Translations under genes and position numbers: made by a program
Source: DASVAL01 sp035649575
GTDB taxonomy: Bacteria > Planctomycetota > UBA1135 > UBA2386
DNA: 22,176 nt
Assembly: GCA_035649575.1 (NCBI GenBank)
Contig: DASRJH010000341.1
Span: 1-22,176, forward strand
Reading direction: 5' to 3'
Notes under the pieces: model-generated
Seen by the model: only the letters and a program-made list of their open reading frames with translations
Told to the model about the DNA's origin: nothing
Database searches by the model: none
Part shown: positions 7,961 through 15,467 of the stretch, piece after piece
Layout: each line of letters opens with the position of its first letter
How positions within the stretch are numbered: the first letter of the stretch is position 1

Positions 7961-8932
7961 ATGTCGATCCACGAACGCACCGGCCGCCGCCCCCGCTGGA
8001 GCGCGCTGTTCGCGGTCTGCGCCGCCGGCTGCGCGAGCGGCATCGCGCCGGCGACGGTGCCGATGGACCGTTCGTTCCGCGTCGACGCGACGATCGACAG
8101 CCAGCCGGTGCGCATGATGCTCGACACCGGTTGCACGCGTTCGTGCCTCAAGCGCGAGGTCGCCGACCGTCTCGGTCTGGGGCTGCGCCCCGAGCCGCGC
8201 GCGACGGTCACCGACGCGACGGGAGTGGAACGACCCATCGACGGCATGGTCCTGCTGCCCAGCTTGCGCATCGGCGAGACGACCTGGGCGGACTTCGAGG
8301 CTTGTTGCCACGCCTTGCACTCGCTGACCGGCGAGGGCCTGATCGGCATGGAGGTGCTCGGCAGCGCCGTCTGGTGGTTCGATGCGCCGGCGAAGGTCGT
8401 GCACATGCTGCGGCCCGAGGACGTCCGCGACGCACTGGCCGCGCGCGGCCATCGTGTGCTCGCGAAGCTGCCGCTCGGAGACAACCGTTCGCGACCGTTC
8501 GTGCGCGTGCGTCTCGAGGACCGTGCCGAGGTCGACCTGCTCGTCGACACCGGCGCGGACCGGACGTCGCTGCCCGCGGACGTGGCGGCAAAGCTCGCGC
8601 TGCAGTCGGGCCTGGAGCTCGCGCGACAGCGGGCCGCCGAGGAGAACGCACGCATGGAAGCGGAGCTCGAGCGGCAGCTCGGCCATGGCGCCAAGGTCAG
8701 GGTCCGCAGCGAATTCTCGGACGACAGCTCGCGCGCGATCGGTGTGCACGGCATCGCCGAGGAGCGCACACTGCTCCACCTGCGGCTGCTCGAGCTCGGC
8801 GGCGTGCGCTTTCGGGATCTCGTCGTCACCGACGCGAAATACGAGGGCGTGCTGGGCCGCGACGTGCTCGGCGAGATGCCGTGGTTGTTCCACGGTCCAC
8901 GGCGTGAGCTGTGGTTGCTCGCGACGAAGTAG
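7961..8932 (+). CDS. Tandem retropepsin-like aspartic protease, probable lipoprotein
   Basis: 323 aa. The N-terminus has basic residues, a short hydrophobic stretch and a possible lipobox AAGC with Cys24 (Ala at -3 is not ideal). Two aspartyl-protease units follow. The first has the DTG triad at 55-57 ('MLDTGCTRS') and a flap-closing motif 'GLIGMEVLG' at 127-134. The second has DTG at 196-198 ('LVDTGADRTSL') and 'GVLGRDVLG' at 296-304. In retropepsins each subunit of a dimer supplies one Asp, so a duplication in one chain could form a complete pepsin-like active site. Residues about 215-250 are a charged insertion in unit two. Divergent from the membrane-tethered sigma factor B; convergent (6-bp gap) with the anti-sigma-like gene. 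The substrate is unknown. Confidence 0.8.
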   Translation: MSIHERTGRRPRWSALFAVCAAGCASGIAPATVPMDRSFRVDATIDSQPVRMMLDTGCTRSCLKREVADRLGLGLRPEPRATVTDATGVERPIDGMVLLPSLRIGETTWADFEACCHALHSLTGEGLIGMEVLGSAVWWFDAPAKVVHMLRPEDVRDALAARGHRVLAKLPLGDNRSRPFVRVRLEDRAEVDLLVDTGADRTSLPADVAAKLALQSGLELARQRAAEENARMEAELERQLGHGAKVRVRSEFSDDSSRAIGVHGIAEERTLLHLRLLELGGVRFRDLVVTDAKYEGVLGRDVLGEMPWLFHGPRRELWLLATK

Positions 8933-8938
8933 TGCTGG

Positions 8939-10288
8939 TCACTTCGGACCTGGCATCTCGATCGCGATCGCAGGCGTGTCGATCTTGCCCTGCCACAGCG
9001 CCTTGTCCGTGTCGAGCCACAGCGAAGCCTCGGAGTGGAACCGCACCGCGAACGCGTGCCGGCCGCTCAGCTGCGCAGGCCTCTGGCCGTCGCGGCGCCA
9101 GAAGTCGGCGAGCACGACGACCGAACGTTCGCCGCCGACCTCGAGCGCGAGGCCGGTCGACATCGCCGGGGTGATCACGCCGAGGTCGTCGCGCTGGAAC
9201 CACGCCTCTGCGTCGATCATCAGGTCGAAGTGGAACGGCTGCGGGATCTTCGCGATCGTCGTGCCCGTGACGTTGAAAGTCCGCGGCCGGTCCGACTCGT
9301 TGCGCAGCTGCACCGCGAACACGAGCGGCGTCTTCCCCGGGTGATCCGTGTTCGCGACGATGCGCGCGCGGATGCCGTTGAGCGGTTCGCTCCACGCGCC
9401 GACGACGCCGCGAATCGCGAAGCCGGTCGACACCTCGAGCGGTTCGTCGAACGCCGGCAAGCGCCCGCCGGCCGGCGCGAACGAACGCAGCGTGAAGCGG
9501 ATGCGATACTCGCCGACCTCCTCGGGCACGAAGCCGTGGGTGCCGCCGGCGTCGACCGTGCCGGCGCGCCGGATGCCCCACCAGAAGTCCTCGCGCACGC
9601 CGTCTGGCTCGAGCGCGACGTTCAGCATCGGGTTGATGCCCGCATGGGGCAGCAACACGTCGACGAGCTCGACTACCAGACGCGACGGCGTCGCCGTCCA
9701 GGTGTGCTCGACGCGCGCGACGCTGCCGCGCCGTGATTTGCCGTCGGGCCCGGTCACCTCGGCTTCCAAGACCAGCGGCAACGACGCCACCCCGGCCGCA
9801 TCGGCAGCGACGCGGACGGCCAGCTCGGCGCCGCTCTCGCCGGGCTTGCGCGCGACGACGCAGCAATCGGTGGCGGTCTTCGCGGTGCCCTCGAGCTCGA
9901 AGCGGATCGGCGAGAACAGCTCCCACGCGGGCTGCAGCGGCACGAGCCGCACCTGCAGCCAGCGGTTCTCAGCCGCGGCGTCGCGCGCGGGCTGCCGTGC
10001 ATCGAGTCCGAGCACGACGACGACGGCCAGCGCCGCGGCGCCAAGCAGCACGAACAGAAGCGGCCCGCGCGGTGGCCGGGGCGTCGCCGACGGCATGTCC
10101 GGCGGTGCCGCGTCGGGGCGTCCGAGCGCCCAGACTAGCTCGGCGCGCGCGGCCTGCAGCAGGCGCAGGCGATCGTGCAGGCGCGCGTCGCTGCGCGCGG
10201 CGGCGAGCACGTGTTGTGCCTCGGCTTCGGGCAGCTCGCCGTCGAGCAAGGCAACCAGCGTCGCGTCGTCGGGCAGTCGTCCTGTCAT
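8939..10288 (-). CDS. Membrane anti-sigma-like protein with large extracytoplasmic domain
   Basis: 449 aa. Its ATG overlaps the stop of the ECF sigma gene (ATGA, 10288-10285), indicating translational coupling, the usual arrangement for a cognate anti-sigma factor. Residues about 8-55 are an acidic helical domain ('VALLDGELPEAEAQHVL') typical of the N-terminus of anti-sigma factors. The HxxxCxxC zinc motif of the ZAS class is absent: no Cys occurs in this domain. After a Pro-rich linker comes one transmembrane helix (about 76-96), then about 350 aa outside with beta-strand character and no family I recognise. That domain is far larger than in most anti-sigma factors and is presumably the sensor. 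Assignment as anti-sigma is from synteny and the N-terminal pattern. Confidence 0.75.
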   Translation of the reverse strand: MTGRLPDDATLVALLDGELPEAEAQHVLAAARSDARLHDRLRLLQAARAELVWALGRPDAAPPDMPSATPRPPRGPLLFVLLGAAALAVVVVLGLDARQPARDAAAENRWLQVRLVPLQPAWELFSPIRFELEGTAKTATDCCVVARKPGESGAELAVRVAADAAGVASLPLVLEAEVTGPDGKSRRGSVARVEHTWTATPSRLVVELVDVLLPHAGINPMLNVALEPDGVREDFWWGIRRAGTVDAGGTHGFVPEEVGEYRIRFTLRSFAPAGGRLPAFDEPLEVSTGFAIRGVVGAWSEPLNGIRARIVANTDHPGKTPLVFAVQLRNESDRPRTFNVTGTTIAKIPQPFHFDLMIDAEAWFQRDDLGVITPAMSTGLALEVGGERSVVVLADFWRRDGQRPAQLSGRHAFAVRFHSEASLWLDTDKALWQGKIDTPAIAIEMPGPK

Positions 10289-10809
10289 GGCTCGTCTCCG
10301 AGATGTTGCAGTCGTTCCGCGAGGCGCATCGTCGCGGCCGCGATGCGCGACTTGACGGTGCCGAGCGGCAGGTCGAGCAGCTCGGCGATCGCCGCGTAGT
10401 CGCGTCCCTCGATCGCGCGCAGGATCAACACATCGCGCAGCGGCGGCGACAGCGCGTCGATCGCGGTGTGCACGCGCGCGCGCCGTTCGGCCGCCGCGAG
10501 CCGCACGAACGGATTCGCCGCGAAGTCGGCGACGACGACCTCGTCGAGACGCAGCTCGAGCTCGCTCGCGTTCGGCTCGCGTTGCTGCTGGCGCCGCTGC
10601 CGCTGCACGAAGTGCAACAGCGTGCGCACCGCGATCTTGTGCGCCCACGTCGCCGGTTCGGCCTCGCCGCGGAAGTCCGGCCACGACCGAGCGAGCGCGC
10701 GCCAGACCTCCTGGGCGCCATCGGCTGCCGACGGCCCGCACAGGTGTCGCGCGAGGCGTTCGACCCGCGGGGTGAGCGTCCGGGTCAGGTCGTCGAGGGT
10801 GGCTGGCAT
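10285..10809 (-). CDS. ECF-type RNA polymerase sigma factor
   Basis: 174 aa, the normal ECF length. Region 2 spans about 12-75, with 'TWAHKIAVRTLLHF' corresponding to the promoter-melting and -10-recognition helices. Region 4 spans about 115-165: 'LSPPLRDVLILRAIEGRDY' then the helix-turn-helix 'AAIAELLDLPLGTVKSRI'. The ATG at 10809 begins the protein just before region 2; no strong ribosome-binding site is seen. The gene overlaps the downstream anti-sigma-like gene by 4 nt, forming a two-gene operon. Its upstream region is shared with the divergent histidine kinase gene and contains phased direct repeats, so it may be under response-regulator control. Confidence 0.9.
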   Translation of the reverse strand: MPATLDDLTRTLTPRVERLARHLCGPSAADGAQEVWRALARSWPDFRGEAEPATWAHKIAVRTLLHFVQRQRRQQQREPNASELELRLDEVVVADFAANPFVRLAAAERRARVHTAIDALSPPLRDVLILRAIEGRDYAAIAELLDLPLGTVKSRIAAATMRLAERLQHLGDEP

Positions 10810-10854
10810 CGCGGCGGCATCGTTGGTGGCCCGGGGCGCCGTTCGGGTTCGGTC

Positions 10855-10883
10855 ATTCTGGTTTTTCCGACCGCTGCGCGCCA
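10855..10883 (-). promoter_or_regulatory. Possible activator-dependent promoter of the sigma operon
   Basis: On the minus strand a -10-like CAGAAT (10860-10855; 4 of 6 matches) lies 46 bp upstream of the ATG. The hexamer 17 bp further upstream (10883-10878) is a poor -35, and the direct repeats begin 8 bp beyond it. A weak -35 next to phased repeats is the layout expected for a promoter needing an OmpR/PhoB-type activator. This is inference. Confidence 0.25.
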
Positions 10884-10890
10884 TCGCCGG

Positions 10891-10933
10891 GCAGCTCCTT
10901 GCAGTTCCCAAACAACTCCCTGGCAGTTCGCGG
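10891..10933. promoter_or_regulatory. Four phased 10-11-bp direct repeats, candidate response-regulator operator
   Basis: Units begin at 10891 (gcagctcctt), 10901 (gcagttcccaa), 10912 (acaactccctg) and 10923 (gcagttcgcgg), so the spacings are 10, 11 and 11 bp. The core is GCAGTTCC with one weaker copy. PhoB/OmpR-family regulators bind direct repeats spaced about 10-11 bp on one DNA face, and such a regulator is encoded at 12790. The repeats lie between the sigma operon and the kinase gene. A matching half-site in reverse orientation (gaactgcc) immediately precedes the regulator's ATG at 12782-12789. The repeats end only 12 bp before the kinase GTG. Confidence 0.5.
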
Positions 10934-10945
10934 CATCGTCGCGCC

Positions 10946-12769
10946 GTGCCGAGCCTGCGCGCCAAAACCGCCTTGTTCCTGCTGCTGACGCTCGCGCCGG
11001 CGGGCATCCTCGCGTGGCTCGGCCTGCAGGCTTCGGCGCCGCTCGTCGCGGAGCTGCGCCAGCAGGCCCGCAATGGGGCAGCGCGCGCAATCGGCGCGGT
11101 CGAACCACAACTGCGCCAGGCACTCGCGGCCGACAGCGAAGCCACCGCGCGCAAGCTTGCCGCGCTCGCGGCGCGGTTGCGGCGCAGCCTGCCGGGCAGC
11201 GCGGACCTCGGGCAGCTCGCGGCCGCCGAGGCAGAGTTCGCCGAGCACGGAGCGCTGCGTCTGCACGCTGCCGACGAACGCATGATCTGGCCGCGCGACG
11301 CGATCGATGGCGACTTCCGCCACCTGCCGGAATGGGACAGCTTCGTGCGGCTGCGCGCGCGTTGCGACCGGCGCGAGAGCGATCCCGCTATGCTCGACCG
11401 CGCGCGGTCGTTCGATGCGCCACCGTTGCGCGTGCTGGCCACTTGCATGGTGCTCGAGCGCGAACCCGAGCACGCGGCAGCGCTGCTTGCCACCGAGCCG
11501 TGGGCCGCGATCGCCGCAGCCGGGCCATTGCCGTGCGAACTGCTCGCGCAGACCGCAGCCGGCAGGCAGCGACTCGCAACGGCGCTCGGCCACGGCGGTC
11601 TCCACTTCGCAGCGGCGACCGAGCGAGCGCGCGCCGCCTGGATGCAGGCTGCGGGTGCGGATCCCGCGGCGATGGCACGTCAGGGCTTGCGAGTGCTATT
11701 CGAAAGCGGAGAGCCGCTGCGCAGTATCCGGAGCCCTGTCGCCGGCGGCGCGATGCTCGAATGGTTGTGCGACCCCGCGTCCGCTCTCGCCGAAGTCGCG
11801 CGAGTCACACCGTGGGAGAGCGGCGAGTGCGACGTGGCGTTCGCGATGACCACAGCGCCGAGCACGGCCGTGGCGTTCGAGGGCGCGGCGACCGCGCGGC
11901 TCGCCGTGGCGACCGATTGGGGCAGCATCGCGATCACGGCGACGAAGCGCGGACTGGCCACGCTCGAAGCCGGGGCCGAACGGCAGCGTTGGCTGACCGC
12001 CGTCGGCATCGTGCTGCTGTTGCTCGTGATGGTCGCAGGTGTGGCGCTCGTGCGGTCTGCCTTGCTGCACGAGCAGCGCGCGCGCACGCTGCGCCTCGAG
12101 TTCCTGACCAACGTCTCGCACGAGCTCAAGACGCCGCTGACGAGCCTGCGCCTGCATGCGGAACTGCTGGCCGATCCCGGGCTCGACGTCGACACGCGGG
12201 TGCGCTACGGCGCCACAGCACAGGCCGAGGGAGCGCGGCTCACGGCCCTCGTCGACGATCTGCTCGATTTCGCGGCACTCGAGCGCGGCCGGCGTCGCAT
12301 CGAACCCGAACCCGTGGACCTCGCGAGGGCCGCGCGTGATCTCGTCACCTCGTGGTCACCGCTCGCGGCCCGCGACGCGGTCGACCTGCGTTGCGTGATC
12401 GCCGATGGCGAGGTGCTTGCCCTCGCCGACCCGACTGCCCTCTCGCGCATCCTCATGAACCTGCTGCAGAACGCGTGCCGGCACGGCCGGCCTGCACGCG
12501 ACGGCGGGCCCGACTGGATCGAAGTGCGCACGGGCCCCGGGCCGTGGCTCGAGGTGCGCGATTCGGGCCCCGGCATCCGTGCTGCGGATCGCGAACGGCT
12601 CTTCTTGCGGTTCGAACGGCTCGACCGGAACGGCCAGGGTCTCGGCCTGGGCTTGGCGTTGAGCCGCGAGCTCGCCGAAGCTTGCGGCGGCCGCCTGTTC
12701 CTGGTCGAAGACCCCGCGGTCACGATCTTCCGCCTCGAGTTGCCGCCCGTGCCCGATCTTGCACCCTGA
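10946..12769 (+). CDS. Membrane sensor histidine kinase
   Basis: 607 aa from a GTG start, chosen because the first transmembrane helix (about 8-27) follows at once; the frame is open further upstream, so a GTG near 10826 cannot be excluded. Residues about 30-348 form an extracytoplasmic sensor region of unrecognised family. A second transmembrane helix lies at about 350-371. The H-box is 'NVSHELKTPLTSLRL' with phospho-acceptor His392. The catalytic domain shows the N-box 'ILMNLLQNACRHG', G1 'DSGPGI' and G2 'GQGLGLGLALSREL'. The stop is 20 bp before the response regulator ATG, so the pair forms an operon. It should phosphorylate that regulator in response to an envelope signal. It is divergent from the ECF sigma operon. 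Confidence 0.9.
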   Translation: MPSLRAKTALFLLLTLAPAGILAWLGLQASAPLVAELRQQARNGAARAIGAVEPQLRQALAADSEATARKLAALAARLRRSLPGSADLGQLAAAEAEFAEHGALRLHAADERMIWPRDAIDGDFRHLPEWDSFVRLRARCDRRESDPAMLDRARSFDAPPLRVLATCMVLEREPEHAAALLATEPWAAIAAAGPLPCELLAQTAAGRQRLATALGHGGLHFAAATERARAAWMQAAGADPAAMARQGLRVLFESGEPLRSIRSPVAGGAMLEWLCDPASALAEVARVTPWESGECDVAFAMTTAPSTAVAFEGAATARLAVATDWGSIAITATKRGLATLEAGAERQRWLTAVGIVLLLLVMVAGVALVRSALLHEQRARTLRLEFLTNVSHELKTPLTSLRLHAELLADPGLDVDTRVRYGATAQAEGARLTALVDDLLDFAALERGRRRIEPEPVDLARAARDLVTSWSPLAARDAVDLRCVIADGEVLALADPTALSRILMNLLQNACRHGRPARDGGPDWIEVRTGPGPWLEVRDSGPGIRAADRERLFLRFERLDRNGQGLGLGLALSRELAEACGGRLFLVEDPAVTIFRLELPPVPDLAP

Positions 12770-12789
12770 AGGCTCCCGCCCGAACTGCC

Positions 12790-13476
12790 ATGAGCACGAC
12801 ACCCCGCATCCTGATCGTCGAAGACGAGCTGCCGATCCAGCGCGGCCTGTGCGAGCAGCTGGTTCGTTCGGGCTTCCGCGCCGACGTCGCCGGCACCGTC
12901 GCCGAGGCGTTGGCGCAGCTGCGCCACGCGGCCGATCTCGTCGTGCTCGATCGCCGCCTGCCCGATGGCGACGGTCTCGAAGTGTTGCGCGACCTGCGTG
13001 CGCGCGGCGACCACACGCCGGTCATCGTGCTGTCGGCGCGTGGCCAGGCCGAAGACCGCGTGCAGGGCCTCGAGGACGGCGCCGACGACTACGTCGGCAA
13101 GCCGTTCCATCTGCGCGAGCTGCTCGCACGCATCCGCGCTGTGCTGCAGCGCACGCAGGAGGCGCCGCCCGCGGCCGCGGTGATCGCGGTCGGCGAATGC
13201 GAGCTCGACGTCGGCAGCCGCGTGCTGCGCCGTCGCGGGCAGGTGATCGAGCTCGCGCGCATGGAGTTCGAGCTGCTGCTCTACCTCGCGCGCCACCCGG
13301 GCAAGACCGTGAGCCGCGCCGAACTGCTCGACCGCGTCTGGGGCTACGACCGTTTCCCGACCACGCGCACGGTCGACTACCACGTGCTGGCCCTGCGCCG
13401 CAAGGTCGAGCGCGACGCTGCCGAGCCGCGCCATCTGATCACCGTGCACCGCGTCGGCTACCGGTTCGATCCGTGA
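12790..13476 (+). CDS. OmpR/PhoB-family response regulator
   Basis: 228 aa. The receiver domain (about 5-118) has the acidic pair E11/D12, phospho-acceptor Asp54 ('LVVLDRRLPDGDG'), Ser82 and Lys104 ('DDYVGKPF'). The C-terminal winged-helix DNA-binding domain (about 132-226) shows 'LARMEFELLLYLARHPGKTVSR', 'LLDRVWG', 'TVDYHVLALRRKVE' and 'ITVHRVGYRF', all standard for the OmpR/PhoB class. It lies 20 bp after the kinase gene; the ATG has no clear Shine-Dalgarno sequence. The phased repeats upstream of the kinase are the obvious candidate target, and would imply control of its own operon, the divergent sigma operon, or both. Confidence 0.93.
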   Translation: MSTTPRILIVEDELPIQRGLCEQLVRSGFRADVAGTVAEALAQLRHAADLVVLDRRLPDGDGLEVLRDLRARGDHTPVIVLSARGQAEDRVQGLEDGADDYVGKPFHLRELLARIRAVLQRTQEAPPAAAVIAVGECELDVGSRVLRRRGQVIELARMEFELLLYLARHPGKTVSRAELLDRVWGYDRFPTTRTVDYHVLALRRKVERDAAEPRHLITVHRVGYRFDP

Positions 13477-13570
13477 ACTTGCTCACGACATCCTGCGCAG
13501 AGTCTCGCATCTCCCTCGCAACTGCCGCGGCTGCATCGGCGACGGTGTGTGCATCCGACGGAGCAAACCG

Positions 13571-15268
13571 ATGAAGACCCTGATCCCCACATTCCTCTCG
13601 TTCCTGGCGCTCCACGCAGCGGCCAGCGCGCAACAACAAGAGCCAGCACCCGCGCCAGCACCCGCGACGAGCGAAGCCGAGAAGCTGTTCCGCGACGCGT
13701 GGTGGGCCGAGAGCGGCAAGAACGACCTCGAGACTGCGCTGCGCGGCTACCTCGCCGCCGCCGCCGCCGAGGGCCCGGCCAGCGTGCGCGCGAAGGCCCT
13801 GCTGCACGCCGCCGGCGCGCAGCAGCGCCTCGGCAAGGCCGATGCTGCGCTCGACCTCTACAAGAAGGTCATCGCCGAGCATGCGACGGAGCGCGCGTGC
13901 GTCGAGCAGGCGCGCGTCCACCTGCGCGAACTGACGGCCGTCGACCTGCGCCAGAACTACGACGAGTGGTACGAGCGTCGCCTGTTCGGCGAGGAGATCC
14001 AGCTGCTGATCCTCGGCAAGCTCGAGGCGCTCACGTCGCTGCTCGCGCAGGGATGGCCGCAGGAATCGAAGGAGCAGCAGACCCACAGAAAGCAGATCGA
14101 CGTACTCGAAGCGGAGATCCGTGCGTTCGGCAAGGGCGCGGTGCCGGCGCTGCACAAGGCCTGCAGCGGCGGTCACGACGCGTCGCGCGAGCACGCGATC
14201 GACATGCTGTTCTCGCTCGGCGAGCTGCCGCCCGTATCCGCGCTGCTGTCGTGCGACGGCTGGCTCGGCGACGCGCAGCACTGGGCGTTGCTTCTGGCCA
14301 ACCCTTCGACTGCCGCACTACCCGCGTCGAGCGCGTGGCATCGACCTCTGCTGGCCGCAGCGCGCCAGGGTCCTGCGCAGCTGCTCGCAGCAATGCTCGC
14401 TTCGCGCGACCGGCACCTCGTCGAAGGCGACATCGTCACGCACATCACGACCGCCCTGCTGCAGCACGATGCGAGCAGGGACGCGACCGTGGCGGCCATC
14501 GGGTCGGAGGAAACGCCGCACGTGTTCCGCCTGGCCATGGAGGCTGCTCTCTGCGAATCGGGTGAGGCCTTGCGGCTGAGTGCGCAGCAGTGGCTCCAAG
14601 TCAGCGAGGATCCGCTGTCATTCGGGGTGCGCATCGCCGGCACGCGGCACGCGGCGAACCTGCTCGGCAAGGGCGACGAAGCGATCCTCGAGAGCCTGTT
14701 GCAGCGCGCCGAGACGGCCCGACAGGGGATTGGTCTGACAGATCTGACTGAGATGCTCGGCCTGGGCCTCGGCCGGCGCGTCGCGCCGCTCGACGTGCCG
14801 TGGACCGCAGCGCGGTTGCGCCGGTTGATGCTGATCGGTCAACACAAGGTCAGCCTGAACCTCGTCGAGATCCTGTCGCCGCTCCACGCGAACACGCGGA
14901 CTCGCGCGATGCTGACCGAGGCGTTGTTCAGCGAACCGGCCGCGTTCGTCGCGGCGATCAGGAGCATTCCCGACGCCGACCGCCTCGAGAACCCTCTGGT
15001 CGACCAGGTGGCGTTCCCGAACGGAGGCGAACGCGAGAACGCGCTGTTCTGCCCGCGCTGGCATGCCGCCATGCTGGCCGTGCTCGAGCGCGAATGGAGC
15101 AAGTGGAATGACGCCAACCGGGCGGCCGCTGTGTGGATCGTGCAGCAGACGATGCGCACCGAGGGCTCGTTCGACGCAGTCCGCACCTTCCTCGACGGCA
15201 AGAAAGCCGGCGCCGCGGAGCCCGTGCGCACCGCGATCGAGGCGCTGTTCGCGAAGCTCGCCGGCTGA
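13571..15268 (+). CDS. Secreted helical-repeat protein of unknown function
   Basis: 565 aa. The ATG is supported by GGAG ending 7 nt upstream and by the signal peptide that follows (about residues 1-18, cleavage likely after 'ASA', before a Gln-rich start). A short Pro-Ala linker is encoded by a 12-bp tandem repeat (13643-13666). Residues about 35-120 look like two or three TPR-type helical pairs ('AEKLFRDAWWAESGKNDLETALRGY', 'AQQRLGKADAALDLYKKVIAE'). The remaining 440 aa are predominantly helical and leucine/alanine-rich, HEAT-like in texture, with no catalytic motif I can identify. It is 94 bp downstream of the response regulator, so could be part of its operon or regulon; this is not shown by the sequence. 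Confidence 0.75.
   Translation: MKTLIPTFLSFLALHAAASAQQQEPAPAPAPATSEAEKLFRDAWWAESGKNDLETALRGYLAAAAAEGPASVRAKALLHAAGAQQRLGKADAALDLYKKVIAEHATERACVEQARVHLRELTAVDLRQNYDEWYERRLFGEEIQLLILGKLEALTSLLAQGWPQESKEQQTHRKQIDVLEAEIRAFGKGAVPALHKACSGGHDASREHAIDMLFSLGELPPVSALLSCDGWLGDAQHWALLLANPSTAALPASSAWHRPLLAAARQGPAQLLAAMLASRDRHLVEGDIVTHITTALLQHDASRDATVAAIGSEETPHVFRLAMEAALCESGEALRLSAQQWLQVSEDPLSFGVRIAGTRHAANLLGKGDEAILESLLQRAETARQGIGLTDLTEMLGLGLGRRVAPLDVPWTAARLRRLMLIGQHKVSLNLVEILSPLHANTRTRAMLTEALFSEPAAFVAAIRSIPDADRLENPLVDQVAFPNGGERENALFCPRWHAAMLAVLEREWSKWNDANRAAAVWIVQQTMRTEGSFDAVRTFLDGKKAGAAEPVRTAIEALFAKLAG
13643..13666 (+). repeat. 12-bp tandem repeat, two copies, in-frame
   Basis: The unit ccagcacccgcg occurs twice head to tail and encodes the Pro-Ala repeat just after the signal peptide of the helical-repeat protein. 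Its length is a multiple of three, so copy-number change would lengthen the linker without breaking the frame. Confidence 0.8.
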
Positions 15269-15353
15269 GCGACGGATCTGCAACTTCGCCTCGCTACTCG
15301 AACGGTACATCGCTGGCGAGCAGGAGCGTCGCGACTCGAGCGCAACCAATGGT

Positions 15354-15467
15354 ATGGTCGCGCAAGGTGAGGGGTCCCCAGCTGGCGATCGTTCTCGCCG
15401 ATCGGGGACCGACTCTCGCCATTGTCCCCTCGGTCCCTCGAGGACTCGCATCGAGTATCGATCATGA
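15354..15467 (+). CDS. Possible leader peptide overlapping sulfatase start
   Basis: An ATG-started 37-codon ORF that is Arg-, Ser- and Gly-rich; its TGA overlaps the sulfatase ATG in an ATGA arrangement (15464-15467). It covers the alternative hairpins described separately. No good ribosome-binding site is visible (an AGGAG lies about 20 nt upstream). In this base composition short ORFs arise by chance, so the case rests on the exact overlap with the sulfatase start, which itself lacks a ribosome-binding site. Confidence 0.25.
   Translation: MVAQGEGSPAGDRSRRSGTDSRHCPLGPSRTRIEYRS
15369..15437 (+). promoter_or_regulatory. Alternative hairpins in the sulfatase 5' region (possible attenuator)
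   Basis: Hairpin 1 pairs ggtcccc (15373-15379) with ggggacc (15404-15410) and continues with an inner ggcg/cgcc stem. Hairpin 2 pairs gggaccga (15405-15412) with tcggtccc (15430-15437). Both use the segment 15405-15410, so they exclude each other. A third option pairs gagggg (15369-15374) with cccctc (15426-15431). The structure ends 26 bp before the sulfatase ATG. It could be a regulatory leader, or hairpin 1 could be the terminator of the upstream gene. Confidence 0.4.

Noticed and set aside
8939..10288. Zinc-binding anti-sigma (ZAS) assignment
   Set aside because: There is a His in the N-terminal domain but no following CxxC, so the zinc-type label is not supported.
9733..12339. An 868-codon open frame on the plus strand
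   Set aside because: It crosses the opposite strand of the anti-sigma and sigma genes and then a wrong frame of the kinase; no domains.
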